Origin: Lachnospiraceae bacterium
Lineage (GTDB): Bacteria > Bacillota > Clostridia > Lachnospirales > Lachnospiraceae
DNA length: 64,000 bases
Direction: 5' to 3'
Assembly: GCA_900767585.1 (NCBI GenBank)
Contig: CAAFZP010000021.1
Span: 1-64,000 of the forward strand
Shown here piece after piece: positions 23,910-33,376 of the stretch. The first letter of the stretch is position 1, and every line of letters begins with the position of its first letter. Under the pieces are notes generated by a model. That model did no database searches and was not told the origin of the DNA. It worked only from the letters and a program-made list of their open reading frames with translations. The translations under genes were made by a program, and so were the position numbers.

Positions 23910-24857
23910 ATGAAGCTCGAATTAAAAGATATAAGAAAAAGCTTCGGGGAAACAGAAATCCTGCACGGGGTCAGTTTCGCGGTGGAGAGCGGACGGGCAC
24001 TCGGACTGCTTGGTCGAAATGGCGCAGGTAAGACGACGACGATCCGGATTATCATGGATGTATTCCATGCGAATTCCGGTGAGATTATGCTTGATGGAGC
24101 AATATTTCACCCGACGGCAAGCCAGGTTGGATATCTGCCGGAGGAACGGGGACTTTACCCGAAGAAGAAAGTACGTGATCAGATGGTGTATCTGGCTATG
24201 CTCCGGGGCATGAATAAGAAACAGGCGAATGAGAGCACTGTGAAATGGCTGGACCGTCTTCACGTATCCGAATATATTGACCGGAAATTAGAGACATTAT
24301 CGAAGGGAAACCAGCAGAAGGTACAGCTTGCGGCAACTCTGGTCGGTGAGCCACAACTGGTAATATTAGACGAGCCGTTTTCCGGGTTGGATCCGGTCAA
24401 CGCACAGGTGTTAAAGGACGTCATCCGGGAATTGATCCGCGAAGGGCGCATCGTCATTTTCTCCAGCCATCAGATGAGCTATGTGGAGGAATTCTGCGAG
24501 GATATCGCGATCATCAATCATGGCGACGTCGTACTAGCCGGACATCTCGATGATATCAAGGATACGTACGGACGTGGCAGAAAGACGATATCGGCGGATA
24601 ATTACAGCCCGCAGGAGCTGGCTGATATCTGTAGGGAGAAGCTATCTTCTTATGCAGCTGTTGAGCGTGTGACGAAGAAATATGTGGTGCTGGAAATGAA
24701 ACCGCAGGCCGATATGTGGCAGATCCTTGATATTTGTAAACAGGCAGGTGTTGAACTTCATCAGTTTGGAGCCTATGAGCCATCCTTGAATGATATCTTT
24801 ATCTCCTGTGTCGGAGATGAAGAACCGGATGCGGAAGCAGCAAAGGAGGCGGTATAA
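23910..24857 (+). CDS. ABC transporter ATPase, NatA/drug-export type
   Basis: 315 residues. Walker A is G-R-N-G-A-G-K-T-T, signature L-S-K-G-N-Q-Q-K, Walker B L-V-I-L-D-E-P-F-S-G-L-D, H-loop S-S-H-Q. The N-Q-Q signature and the roughly 90-residue C-terminal domain are typical of NatA-like ABC-2 ATPases. Its permease starts one base after its stop. Confidence 0.9.
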   Translation: MKLELKDIRKSFGETEILHGVSFAVESGRALGLLGRNGAGKTTTIRIIMDVFHANSGEIMLDGAIFHPTASQVGYLPEERGLYPKKKVRDQMVYLAMLRGMNKKQANESTVKWLDRLHVSEYIDRKLETLSKGNQQKVQLAATLVGEPQLVILDEPFSGLDPVNAQVLKDVIRELIREGRIVIFSSHQMSYVEEFCEDIAIINHGDVVLAGHLDDIKDTYGRGRKTISADNYSPQELADICREKLSSYAAVERVTKKYVVLEMKPQADMWQILDICKQAGVELHQFGAYEPSLNDIFISCVGDEEPDAEAAKEAV

Positions 24858-24858
24858 C

Positions 24859-26133
24859 ATGAAGCAGTTTTTCACGATATTAAAGTTTGAACTGGACAAC
24901 TATTTTAAGAGTAAATCATATGTAATATCCACAATCCTGATTGCTGTTTTGGCAGCGGGCATCATGTTCGTTCCGCGTGTCAAGGATGCAATTACGGGAG
25001 ATAAGAAGGATTCTACCGTTCAAGACAGCGCTTCAAAGGAGGATTCTTCCGCAGAGGCGGATGCAGAGCATACATACGGCGTCTACGATCCGGATGGAAT
25101 TTTGATCATTGACGTGGATGGTTCGGTATGGGGTTCTATGGAAACAGGAATAAATCTGGTCAGCTTTGACAGTGAGGATGCTTTGAAAAAAGCGGTTGAA
25201 GAGGAAGAAGCAGCCGCCGGATTTGCGGTTCATTCGCTGTCAGACTACGATTATTATGTATATAACAAGAGCATGGATAATTCCGATGCGGCTGTCTTTG
25301 ACAGCTATCTGGGGATGCTTGTCAAACTGGATTACTGTGAGAAGCATGACCTGGATATGAATGAATTCATGGAGGCATCCTATAAGGAAATTACCCATGA
25401 CGAGTATGTGCTTGGCAAGGACAGCACACAGAATTTCTGGTACTGCTATGTGCTTGTGATTCTGATATTTATGCTCATCATCATGTATGGCATGAGTATT
25501 GCGTCTTCTGTTACAAATGAGAAGAGCAACCGTTCCATCGAGATTCTGGTTACCAGTACCGATTCAACGGCGCTGTTGTTCGGCAAGGTATTTGCAGGTG
25601 CCGTGGCAACGGTATTTCAGGTCGGAATCATTGCGGTCTGTCTGCTTGGCTCGTACCAGTACAATAAGGATTTCTGGAGCATTGACCTTGGCATGTTCCT
25701 GGATATCCCGGCCAATGTATTGGTTGTATTTGCAGTATTCGGCATTGGCGGATTCCTGTTCTATGCGTTTTTATACGGTGCGCTCGGGGCACTGGTGTCA
25801 AAGATTGAGGATCTGAACAAGTCCGCCGGATCAGCGCAGATGATTATCATGATCGTATATTTTGTTGTGCTGCTTCAGCTTGACAAGGTGGACGGTGTAC
25901 CGATGAAAGTTTGTTCATTCCTGCCGTTTAGCTCTTACAGCGCCATGTTTGCGCGTGTGGCGATGGGACATGTACAGACATGGGAGATCATCGTATCTGC
26001 GGTCATTCTGTATATTTCGGTTGCCATTATGGGTGTGATCGGCGGTAAGATCTTCCGGAGTTCGACATTGCGTTACGGAAATCCGATCAAGCTTACAACA
26101 GCAATCAAAAACCTGCGTAAGAAGGATTCATAA
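24859..26133 (+). CDS. ABC-2 permease, NatB type
   Basis: 424 residues from ATG 24859, preceded by GGAGG. One N-terminal helix, an extracellular acidic domain of about 150 residues with a Ser/Asp/Glu-rich stretch, then about five membrane helices, as in NatB-type permeases. Together with the preceding ATPase it forms an exporter; sodium, peptide or drug export cannot be told apart from sequence. Confidence 0.85.
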   Translation: MKQFFTILKFELDNYFKSKSYVISTILIAVLAAGIMFVPRVKDAITGDKKDSTVQDSASKEDSSAEADAEHTYGVYDPDGILIIDVDGSVWGSMETGINLVSFDSEDALKKAVEEEEAAAGFAVHSLSDYDYYVYNKSMDNSDAAVFDSYLGMLVKLDYCEKHDLDMNEFMEASYKEITHDEYVLGKDSTQNFWYCYVLVILIFMLIIMYGMSIASSVTNEKSNRSIEILVTSTDSTALLFGKVFAGAVATVFQVGIIAVCLLGSYQYNKDFWSIDLGMFLDIPANVLVVFAVFGIGGFLFYAFLYGALGALVSKIEDLNKSAGSAQMIIMIVYFVVLLQLDKVDGVPMKVCSFLPFSSYSAMFARVAMGHVQTWEIIVSAVILYISVAIMGVIGGKIFRSSTLRYGNPIKLTTAIKNLRKKDS

Positions 26134-26160
26134 CGAATTCAGAAAAGAATTCAGAAAAGG

Positions 26161-26187
26161 AAAATGGTGGCTAGATCCAGCCACCAT
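26161..26187 (-). terminator. Terminator of the SDR gene
   Basis: ATGGTGGCT (26164-26172) and AGCCACCAT (26179-26187) form a perfect 9-bp stem overlapping the SDR stop codon. A T-rich stretch follows on the minus strand. It may also stop the convergent ABC operon. Confidence 0.7.
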
Positions 26188-26899
26188 CGAATTTCAATAT
26201 TTCGCCGGTCATATAATCCGGCATTGCCAAAATATGAGAGATACAGGCGGCGGCTTCTTCGGGAGCTGCCATTTTTTCTGCCGGGATTTCCTCACAGAGT
26301 GCCTTCTTCTCTTCGACAGACAGATGACCGTTCATGGTCGTGTCCACCGCACCGAAAGCAATGGCGTTGACTGCGATGTGGCTTGGGGCAAGCTCCTTTG
26401 CAAGCGCCATCGTCAGGCTGTTGATGGCACCCTTCGTTGCCGAATAGGCGACTTCACAGGAGGCACCGACGAGTCCCCAGACCGAGGAGATGTTCAGGAT
26501 ACGTCCATGCTGGTTTCGCACCATATCGGGAATCACAGCATGGCAGGTGTTGTAGACGGAAGTTACATTGATGCGCAGGATGCGGTCGAATTCCTCCGGT
26601 GTCATGTCCTGAAAAAGCCCGACGAGCGAGATGCCTGCGTTGTTGACGAGTGTATCGACCGGATGGCCGGATGCGGCAAGTGACCGGACACATTCTTCGA
26701 CAAATGCAAAGTCAGACACATCCCCGGTAAATGGAATGCATTCGCAATTGGTTGTGGCGTGAATCTGATTCGCGACGGCATTTAATTTTCCGTCGGTATT
26801 GCGGCTCACAATGGCAATACAATCGTATTCTTTTGCTAACTGATAAGCAGTAGCTTCGCCGATTCCGCGGGAAGCACCGGTGATAAGAGCTGTTTTCAT
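26171..26899 (-). CDS. Short-chain dehydrogenase, FabG-like
   Basis: 242 residues. NAD(P) motif T-G-A-S-R-G-I-G (about residues 7-14), N-N-A-G (about 85), N-I-S-S-V-W-G (about 135), and catalytic Y-S-A-T-K. This is the classical SDR pattern, close to 3-oxoacyl-ACP reductase. It stands alone rather than in a fab operon, so a role in fatty acid synthesis is not certain. Confidence 0.85.
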   Translation of the reverse strand: MKTALITGASRGIGEATAYQLAKEYDCIAIVSRNTDGKLNAVANQIHATTNCECIPFTGDVSDFAFVEECVRSLAASGHPVDTLVNNAGISLVGLFQDMTPEEFDRILRINVTSVYNTCHAVIPDMVRNQHGRILNISSVWGLVGASCEVAYSATKGAINSLTMALAKELAPSHIAVNAIAFGAVDTTMNGHLSVEEKKALCEEIPAEKMAAPEEAAACISHILAMPDYMTGEILKFDGGWI

Positions 26900-26990
26900 A
26901 GGATTGGAACCTCCTTGTTATTCTTGAAATATCTATAGCAGGATGCAACTTTTTCACAAAAAATCCATACTACGATTATGCTATAAATGG

Positions 26991-27019
26991 TTGAAAAATA
27001 CAACCAGATTTGTTATACT
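26991..27019 (+). promoter_or_regulatory. Promoter of the LytR_C gene
   Basis: TTGAAA (26991-26996), 17-base spacer, TATACT (27014-27019). Confidence 0.65.
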
Positions 27020-27107
27020 TGAAAAACGTATTGAAACGATTGGCTTACGAAGTGAAACAGAAGAGAGATACAAATAAAAAATTGTAGAACGTAGATAGGA
27101 GAATATT

Positions 27108-27677
27108 ATGAGCGAGAAAAAACAGCAGACGGCAGCGGGATTATTTTTTTCGATGTTACTTCGGGCAGCTGTTATTATAGTAGGACTTGCGATTGTTGCA
27201 TTTGGAGCATTTTTTGTGATTCAGGTTGTGAAAGGTGACAGCCTGAAGAAGAATACACCGGCGACAACGCTGGATGAAAATGCGTTGACAGATGCGCAGG
27301 TAGATAACCTTCAGATGAATGCATCTACAGAAGCTGCAGCAGAATCACAGGATGGCGCTGCAGGAGAGGCAGATGTTTCGGGAGATGCGAAAAGCAAGAA
27401 GATCATGGTTTTAAACAGTACAGGAATTGCCGGACTTGCCGGCAGATGGTGTGAGACACTGAATGCCGATGGCTATGCCGATACGAGCGCGAGTGACTAC
27501 TCGGAATCTCTGGCAGATACGAAGATTATCGCAAAAGAAGATGGCGTTGGCAGAGAACTGGTCAATTATTTCGCTGCAGCCAGTTATGAAGTTGGAACTG
27601 TCACCAGTGGAACATCGGAACCGACAGACGGATATGATATTGTCATTATCCTTGGTGCATCAGACAGCAATCATTAA
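27108..27677 (+). CDS. LytR_C-domain membrane protein
   Basis: 189 residues. One membrane helix (about 15-38), an Ala/Glu/Asp-rich linker, then a LytR_C domain (about 100-187; I-M-V-L-N-S-T-G-I-A-G-L-A-G). This domain is found at the end of LytR-CpsA-Psr envelope enzymes; alone with an anchor it is probably an extracytoplasmic envelope accessory protein. Ends at a strong terminator. Confidence 0.8.
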   Translation: MSEKKQQTAAGLFFSMLLRAAVIIVGLAIVAFGAFFVIQVVKGDSLKKNTPATTLDENALTDAQVDNLQMNASTEAAAESQDGAAGEADVSGDAKSKKIMVLNSTGIAGLAGRWCETLNADGYADTSASDYSESLADTKIIAKEDGVGRELVNYFAAASYEVGTVTSGTSEPTDGYDIVIILGASDSNH

Positions 27678-27701
27678 ATCAAAAAATCATAAAACTGAGG
27701 A

Positions 27702-27738
27702 AACGCTCCATACGAAACGGTATGGGCGTTTTTTTTGT
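27702..27738 (+). terminator. Terminator of the LytR_C gene
   Basis: AACGCTCCATAC pairs with GTATGGGCGTT, followed by eight T. Confidence 0.9.
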
Positions 27739-27839
27739 ATGTGCGAGCAAAAGAAATGAAAAATGTCAAGTGCAAAATTTAAGAGCTTGATGGCAGACGA
27801 CTTGTTTTTATAGGGATATGTGGAGGGTTATGGTGAAGG

Positions 27840-27916
27840 TTTCACAAAAATAACGGGAGCGACTCCAGGTAAAATTTGTGAAAAATATACAAAAAAATTA
27901 TGAAAAAAATTTTCAT
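27840..27916. promoter_or_regulatory. Palindromes in the upstream region of the MsmK gene
   Basis: The roughly 300 AT-rich bases between the terminator at 27738 and the next gene contain no ORF. They hold TTTCACAAA/TTTGTGAAA (27840-27848 and 27875-27883) around an inner GGAG/CTCC hairpin, and ATGAAAA/TTTTCAT (27900-27916). Operators for this highly expressed gene are plausible. I see no clear promoter. Confidence 0.35.
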
Positions 27917-28046
27917 ATACAAATTACACAATATTTCTCATCCTTATTTGTTGAATAGTAATATGGCAAGATTGGGCTGTTTGGTGTATCATACAAACAT
28001 CATGAGTCAGATGATTATAGCTAAAATCTAAGGAGGAAAAATCAAA

Positions 28047-29159
28047 ATGGCTAGTTTACAACTTAAGAATATTTATAAGATTTATCCAAATGGCTTTAAC
28101 GCAGTTAAGGACTTTAACCTGGACATCGAAGATAAGGAGTTCATCATCTTCGTTGGACCTTCAGGATGTGGTAAGTCTACAACACTTCGTATGATCGCAG
28201 GTCTTGAGGACATCAGTTCCGGCGAGCTTTGGATCGGTGACAAGATGGTTAACGATGTAGAGCCTAAGGACAGAGATATTGCGATGGTATTCCAGAACTA
28301 CGCTTTGTATCCACATATGTCTGTTTATGATAACATGGCATTTGGATTAAAGCTTAGAAAGGTACCAAAGGAGAAGATTGATAAGCAGGTACATGAGGCT
28401 GCTAAGATTCTTGATATCGAGCATCTGCTTGACAGAAAGCCGAAGGCTTTGTCTGGTGGTCAGAGACAGCGTGTGGCTATGGGACGTGCAATCGTTCGTG
28501 AGCCAAAGGTATTCCTTATGGATGAGCCTCTTTCAAACCTGGATGCAAAGCTTCGTGTTCAGATGCGTGTTGAGATTTCTAAGCTTCATCAGAGACTGCA
28601 GACAACAATCATCTATGTAACACATGACCAGACAGAGGCTATGACACTTGGTACAAGAATCGTAGTTATGAAGGATGGTATTATTCAGCAGGTAGATACA
28701 CCTCAGAACCTGTACGACAAGCCATGCAACCTCTTCGTAGCCGGATTCATGGGTATGCCACCTATGAACTTCATCGATTGTAAGGTTGTTAAGTCTGGTG
28801 CAGACGTACTTCTTATGTTTGGTTCTCACTCAATCAAGGTTCCTGATGCAAAGGCTCAGAAACTGATCAGTGGCGATTTCATCGATAAGGAAGTAGTTCT
28901 TGGTATCCGTCCAGAGGATATTCATGATGAGCAGCTCTTTATCGAGTCTTCACCGGAGAGTGTCATCGATGCAAGAATCAATATTTACGAAATGCTTGGT
29001 GCTGAAGTATATCTGTACTTCACAATCGACCAGTTCGATATCACAGCAAGAGTAAATGCACGTACAACAGCAAGACCTGGCGATACAGTTCAGTTCGCAT
29101 TTGACTTAAGCAAGATTCATATCTTCGATAAGGAAACAGAAGAGATTATCGTAAGCTAG
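28047..29159 (+). CDS. ugpC: MsmK/UgpC-type sugar ABC transporter ATPase
   Basis: 370 residues with TAAGGAGG upstream. Walker A G-P-S-G-C-G-K-S-T (about 39), signature L-S-G-G-Q-R-Q-R, Walker B F-L-M-D-E-P-L-S-N-L-D, then a C-terminal regulatory (TOBE) domain. In Firmicutes one such ATPase serves many sugar permeases encoded elsewhere, which fits its solitary position. Codon choice differs from neighbours, with more GCT, CTT and GTT, as expected of a highly expressed gene. The symbol could equally be msmK or malK. Confidence 0.85.
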   Translation: MASLQLKNIYKIYPNGFNAVKDFNLDIEDKEFIIFVGPSGCGKSTTLRMIAGLEDISSGELWIGDKMVNDVEPKDRDIAMVFQNYALYPHMSVYDNMAFGLKLRKVPKEKIDKQVHEAAKILDIEHLLDRKPKALSGGQRQRVAMGRAIVREPKVFLMDEPLSNLDAKLRVQMRVEISKLHQRLQTTIIYVTHDQTEAMTLGTRIVVMKDGIIQQVDTPQNLYDKPCNLFVAGFMGMPPMNFIDCKVVKSGADVLLMFGSHSIKVPDAKAQKLISGDFIDKEVVLGIRPEDIHDEQLFIESSPESVIDARINIYEMLGAEVYLYFTIDQFDITARVNARTTARPGDTVQFAFDLSKIHIFDKETEEIIVS

Positions 29160-29201
29160 TCAGTGATACGTGTTCAAAGTATGAACAAATTGTGATTTTT
29201 C

Positions 29202-29243
29202 AAGAGGAAATGCATAAAATTATGCGTTTCCTCTTTTTTTTTT
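29202..29243 (+). terminator. Terminator of the sugar ATPase gene
   Basis: AAGAGGAAA and TGCAT pair with ATGCG and TTTCCTCTT, followed by about ten T. Confidence 0.9.
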
Positions 29244-29312
29244 CCCTTTTTTCGTGTAAAATGTACTTTGTATGAGTATAGGCAATGTTAAAGATACGGG
29301 TAAGATTTAACA

Positions 29313-29341
29313 TTGACAACAGTATATATAAATGTTACAAT
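29313..29341 (+). promoter_or_regulatory. Promoter of the PucR-like regulator
   Basis: TTGACA (29313-29318), 17-base spacer, TACAAT (29336-29341), 50 bases upstream of the start codon. Confidence 0.7.
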
Positions 29342-29390
29342 TTTGTTACAGAATCATTAATTATTCATAACAAAGAATAGGGGTGGACAA

Positions 29391-30479
29391 ATGATTTCGA
29401 ATCAGATACTGCAGGATACGGTAGCCGGTATCAAAGCAATTTCAAGAGTGGAATTGTGTGTGATGGATACGGAGGGAAAGATACTCGCAACGACGATGCG
29501 GGGGATGGAAGAGTACGAGGAAGAGGTCGTGAAATTCTCAGAATCGGCGGCAGACAGTCAGGTGATCCGTGGGTTTCAGTTTTTTAAGGTGTACGATGAG
29601 AACGAACTGGAATATGTGATCCTGGCAAAGGGAGATGCTGAGGATGTCTATATGATTGGAAAGATGGCAACCTTCCAGATCCAGAATCTGCTTGTTGCGT
29701 ACAAGGAACGTTTTGATAAAGATAACTTTATTAAGAATCTGCTTTTGGATAATCTGTTGCTGGTTGATATTTATAATCGTGCGAAGAAGCTCCATATCGA
29801 AACAGACGTGAAACGGATTGTATTTATCATAGAGACAAAAACGGAAAAAGATACGAACGCATTAGAGACGGTACGGACGCTGTTTTCAAGTAAGACAAAG
29901 GACTTCATCACGGCAGTGGACGAGAAGAATATCATCCTGGTCAAGGAAGTAAAACCAAGTGAGACTTACGAGGATATGCGCAAAACCGCGAAGGTGATCG
30001 TTGATATGCTGAACACAGAGGCGATGTCTTCCGTGAATGTTGCGTATGGTACAATCGTGAATGAAATCAAGGAAGTGTCCCGTTCTTACAAAGAGGCAAA
30101 GCTAGCATTGGATGTAGGAAAGATCTTCTATAGTGACAGAAAGATTATTGCATATAGTAATCTGGGAATTGGACGATTGATTTATCAGCTTCCGATTCCG
30201 CTTTGCAAGATGTTTATCAAAGAGATTTTCGACGGGAAATCGCCGGATGATTTTGATGAGGAAACGTTGTCGACAATCAATAAGTTTTTTGAGAACAGTT
30301 TGAATGTTTCAGAGACATCACGCCAACTGTACATTCACAGAAATACTTTGGTTTACCGACTTGACAAACTTCAGAAAAGCACAGGGCTTGACCTGCGGGT
30401 GTTTGAGGATGCGATTACGTTTAAGATTGCACTGATGGTTGTCAAGTATATGAAGTATATGGAGTCATTGGAATATTAG
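29391..30479 (+). CDS. PucR/CdaR-type transcriptional regulator
   Basis: 362 residues. The N-terminal half resembles a sugar-diacid or ligand-sensing domain. The C-terminal 60 residues form the HTH_30 domain (V-S-E-T-S-R-Q-L-Y-I-H-R-N-T-L-V-Y-R-L-D-K-L). Located between a sugar ABC ATPase gene and ftsE, with its own promoter. It probably senses a carbon source; the target is unknown. Confidence 0.75.
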   Translation: MISNQILQDTVAGIKAISRVELCVMDTEGKILATTMRGMEEYEEEVVKFSESAADSQVIRGFQFFKVYDENELEYVILAKGDAEDVYMIGKMATFQIQNLLVAYKERFDKDNFIKNLLLDNLLLVDIYNRAKKLHIETDVKRIVFIIETKTEKDTNALETVRTLFSSKTKDFITAVDEKNIILVKEVKPSETYEDMRKTAKVIVDMLNTEAMSSVNVAYGTIVNEIKEVSRSYKEAKLALDVGKIFYSDRKIIAYSNLGIGRLIYQLPIPLCKMFIKEIFDGKSPDDFDEETLSTINKFFENSLNVSETSRQLYIHRNTLVYRLDKLQKSTGLDLRVFEDAITFKIALMVVKYMKYMESLEY

Positions 30480-30516
30480 GGATTAGAATAGAAGAACAAA
30501 CAAGGAGAGCATTTAA

Positions 30517-31206
30517 ATGTTAGAACTAGATCATGTGAAATTGCGGTATCCGGCGAGCAAGACGTATGCCCTGAAAGACGTGAGCTTGAAGATAGAAAAA
30601 GGTGAATTTGTTTTTATCGTAGGTTCTTCCGGCTCAGGAAAGACAACGTTGATTAAGTTGTTGCTCAAGGAGATGGAACCAACTTCAGGGAAAATCAAGG
30701 TCGCAGATACAGATTATAGCAAATTAAAACGAAAAAACATACCGAAGATTCGACGGAAGATTGGCGTTGTGTTCCAGAATTTCCGCCTGCTCAAAGATCG
30801 GACCGTATATGAGAATGTTGCATTTGCGCAGCGGGTTATAGAGACACCGAGCCGGTATATCCGTCGTCAGGTGCCTGCGATGCTGACATTGGTTGGCCTT
30901 GCCGATAAATACAAGTCATTTCCGCGTCAGTTATCGGGTGGTGAGCAGCAGAGAGTTGCGCTTGCCCGTGCACTTGTGAACAAACCGGAGATTTTGCTTG
31001 CGGATGAGCCGACCGGTAACCTGGATCCGAAGAATTCATGGGAAATCATGCGCCTTCTTGAGGATGTCAACAAGAAGGGGACGACCGTTGTAGTTGTCAC
31101 GCATAACAAAGAAATCGTCAACATGATGAAAAAACGTGTAATCACGTTGAAGCATGGCGAAATAATCAGTGATGAGCAAAAAGGTGGGTATATCGATGAG
31201 GATTAG
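30517..31206 (+). CDS. ftsE: Cell division ATP-binding protein FtsE
   Basis: 229 residues with AGGAGAG upstream. Walker A G-S-S-G-S-G-K-T-T, signature L-S-G-G-E-Q-Q-R, Walker B L-L-A-D-E-P-T-G-N-L-D. Paired with ftsX, whose start overlaps its stop by 11 bases. FtsEX uses ATP on the inside to switch on a peptidoglycan hydrolase outside. Confidence 0.92.
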   Translation: MLELDHVKLRYPASKTYALKDVSLKIEKGEFVFIVGSSGSGKTTLIKLLLKEMEPTSGKIKVADTDYSKLKRKNIPKIRRKIGVVFQNFRLLKDRTVYENVAFAQRVIETPSRYIRRQVPAMLTLVGLADKYKSFPRQLSGGEQQRVALARALVNKPEILLADEPTGNLDPKNSWEIMRLLEDVNKKGTTVVVVTHNKEIVNMMKKRVITLKHGEIISDEQKGGYIDED

Positions 31207-32104
31207 TTCATTTATGTATAGTGTCAGGCAGGGCCTGAAAAGTATAAAAAGAAACCTTTTGTTCTCATTGGCATCGGTAGGAACAATTGTATCTTGTTTA
31301 TTTTTACTTGGTATCTTTTATTGTGTGATTGTGAATTTCCGGGCAGCGATGACAGATATCGAGAACACGGTTACCATATCCGTATTCTTTGATGAGGGAA
31401 TTACGGATGAAAACATCACGATGATCGGACAGCAGATTCGTCTGCGAAGCGAAGTCAATACGCTGGATTACATCTCTGCAGACGAAGCGTGGAAGCAGTA
31501 TGCGGAAGAAAAATTCGATGATCCGCAGGCTGCCATCGATGCTTTCCAGGGAGACAATCCTCTGAAAAATAGTGCATCTTACAAGATCACGTTGAAGGAT
31601 TTATCGAATCAGGCAGAGTTTGTACAGTACTTAAAAGGGCTTTCCGGTGTACGTAAAGTGTTAAGCTCGGAAGTTACAGCCGATGGTGTGGCAGCACTGA
31701 ACAGTGTCGTTAGTTATGCATCCGTTGGAATCATTGTGATTCTGCTTTTAGTATCGGTATTCCTGATCAGTAATACAATCACTATCGGTATTACGGTCCG
31801 GAAAGAAGAAATCGGTATCATGAAACTGATTGGAGCTACAAACTTTTTCGTCAGAGCACCGTTTATTGTAGAAGGTATTGTGATCGGGCTTGTCGGTTCC
31901 CTGATTCCGTTGGTGCTTGTGTATTATATGTATGACAACGTAATCCAGTATATTATTGGCCGGTTTTCAGTCGTTCAGAATCTGTTCGCGTTTGTACCGG
32001 TGAAAGATATCTTTGCTGTTTTGATTCCGCTGTCAGCAGGAATCGGAATTGGACTTGGTTTGATCGGAAGTATATTGACAACAAGAAAACATTTGAAAGT
32101 ATAA
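31196..32104 (+). CDS. ftsX: Cell division membrane protein FtsX
   Basis: 302 residues from ATG 31196, with AAAGGTGGG upstream; the frame is open further up without a better start. Four membrane segments: one near residue 25, then three in the C-terminal 130 residues, with an extracellular loop of about 120 residues between the first two. This is the FtsX plan. The next gene is its likely extracellular partner. Confidence 0.92.
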   Translation: MRISSFMYSVRQGLKSIKRNLLFSLASVGTIVSCLFLLGIFYCVIVNFRAAMTDIENTVTISVFFDEGITDENITMIGQQIRLRSEVNTLDYISADEAWKQYAEEKFDDPQAAIDAFQGDNPLKNSASYKITLKDLSNQAEFVQYLKGLSGVRKVLSSEVTADGVAALNSVVSYASVGIIVILLLVSVFLISNTITIGITVRKEEIGIMKLIGATNFFVRAPFIVEGIVIGLVGSLIPLVLVYYMYDNVIQYIIGRFSVVQNLFAFVPVKDIFAVLIPLSAGIGIGLGLIGSILTTRKHLKV

Positions 32105-32135
32105 GAAGAAAAGAATGAAACAAGGAGGAAATAGC

Positions 32136-33341
32136 ATGAAATGTAAAAAGCTGATCAAGGCGCTTCTTGCATTTGCGGTTGCGGGAAGCATGAGTATCAC
32201 AGTCAATGCGACAAGCATCTCAGACCTCAAAGAGCAAAAAGATCAGAAGGAAAGCAAAAAGGCAGAAGCAGAAGCTGTGCTTGCACAGTTACAGACCGAG
32301 CAGAATTCTATCCTGGATACGATCAAAGAGCTCGATGACCAGGTTGCAGAGTATACAAGCCAGATTACAGAGCTCGAGGATAAACAGGCAAAACTGGAGT
32401 CGGATATTGAAACAAAACAGACCGAGCTTACTGCAGCACAGGAAAAAGAACAACAGCAATATGCAGCGATGAAGGAACGTATCAAGTATTCCTATGAGAA
32501 TGGTAATCCATCCTATCTGGATGTTTTGTTCTCGACATCAGATATATCGGATATTGTGAATCAGTCTGAATATGCAGATCAGATTTATTCGTATGACAAG
32601 AACCTGTTTGACGATTTTGTTGCGACCAGACAGACAATCGCGGATACAAAGGCTGGATTAGAGAGTGATCTGAAGGAAGTTGAAAATGTAAAACTCGAAG
32701 TGGAAGACAACAAAGCTGCTGTCGAAGTTATGATCGAGGGCAAGCAGGTACAGGTTGCAAATTACGAGTCATCCATCGGCGATTATGAGTCGACAATTGC
32801 AGAATTGCAAAAGGATATTGAGGCGACAGACCAGGCAATTGCAGCGGCAGAGGCTGCTTACCAGGCACAGCTTGCAGCACAGCAGGCCGCAGCATCCCAG
32901 GCGGGCAGTACAACAACGGCTCCATCCAATGTTACGGTCAATTATACGGGCGGCAGTTTGCAGTGGCCGGTATCAACCGGTGGTTCGATTTCATCTTATT
33001 TTGGACCAAGAAAGAGTCCTGGAGGAATTGGATCTACGTATCATAGAGGATTAGATATTGCATGTCCGACAGGAACACCGATTGTAGCATGCGAGGCTGG
33101 AACGGTGATTGCGGCATCTTATTCAAGTTCGATGGGCAATTATGTAACAATTGCACATAGTTCTAGTATGTCAACAACTTATATGCATAATTCAAGTCTC
33201 TGTGTCAGTGTCGGTCAGTCGGTTTCGAGAGGCGAAGTGATTGCGCTTGCCGGCTCAACCGGAAATTCAACCGGTCCGCATTGCCATATTGCGGTAAGAG
33301 TAAATGGAAGTTATGTAGATCCGTTACCTTATTTGAAATAA
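32136..33341 (+). CDS. Murein hydrolase activator/endopeptidase, coiled-coil plus M23
   Basis: 401 residues from ATG 32136, with AAGGAGG upstream. Signal peptide (about 1-28, cleaving near V-N-A-T), long coiled-coil rich in Glu, Lys and Gln (about 30-245), a short Ala/Gln/Ser linker, then an M23 domain with H-R-G-L-D and H-C-H-I metal-binding motifs. This is the PcsB/EnvC plan, and the position directly after ftsEX supports control by FtsEX. Confidence 0.88.
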   Translation: MKCKKLIKALLAFAVAGSMSITVNATSISDLKEQKDQKESKKAEAEAVLAQLQTEQNSILDTIKELDDQVAEYTSQITELEDKQAKLESDIETKQTELTAAQEKEQQQYAAMKERIKYSYENGNPSYLDVLFSTSDISDIVNQSEYADQIYSYDKNLFDDFVATRQTIADTKAGLESDLKEVENVKLEVEDNKAAVEVMIEGKQVQVANYESSIGDYESTIAELQKDIEATDQAIAAAEAAYQAQLAAQQAAASQAGSTTTAPSNVTVNYTGGSLQWPVSTGGSISSYFGPRKSPGGIGSTYHRGLDIACPTGTPIVACEAGTVIAASYSSSMGNYVTIAHSSSMSTTYMHNSSLCVSVGQSVSRGEVIALAGSTGNSTGPHCHIAVRVNGSYVDPLPYLK

Positions 33342-33376
33342 AATCGGACATGGGCAAAAGGAGAGTAAAATTTACT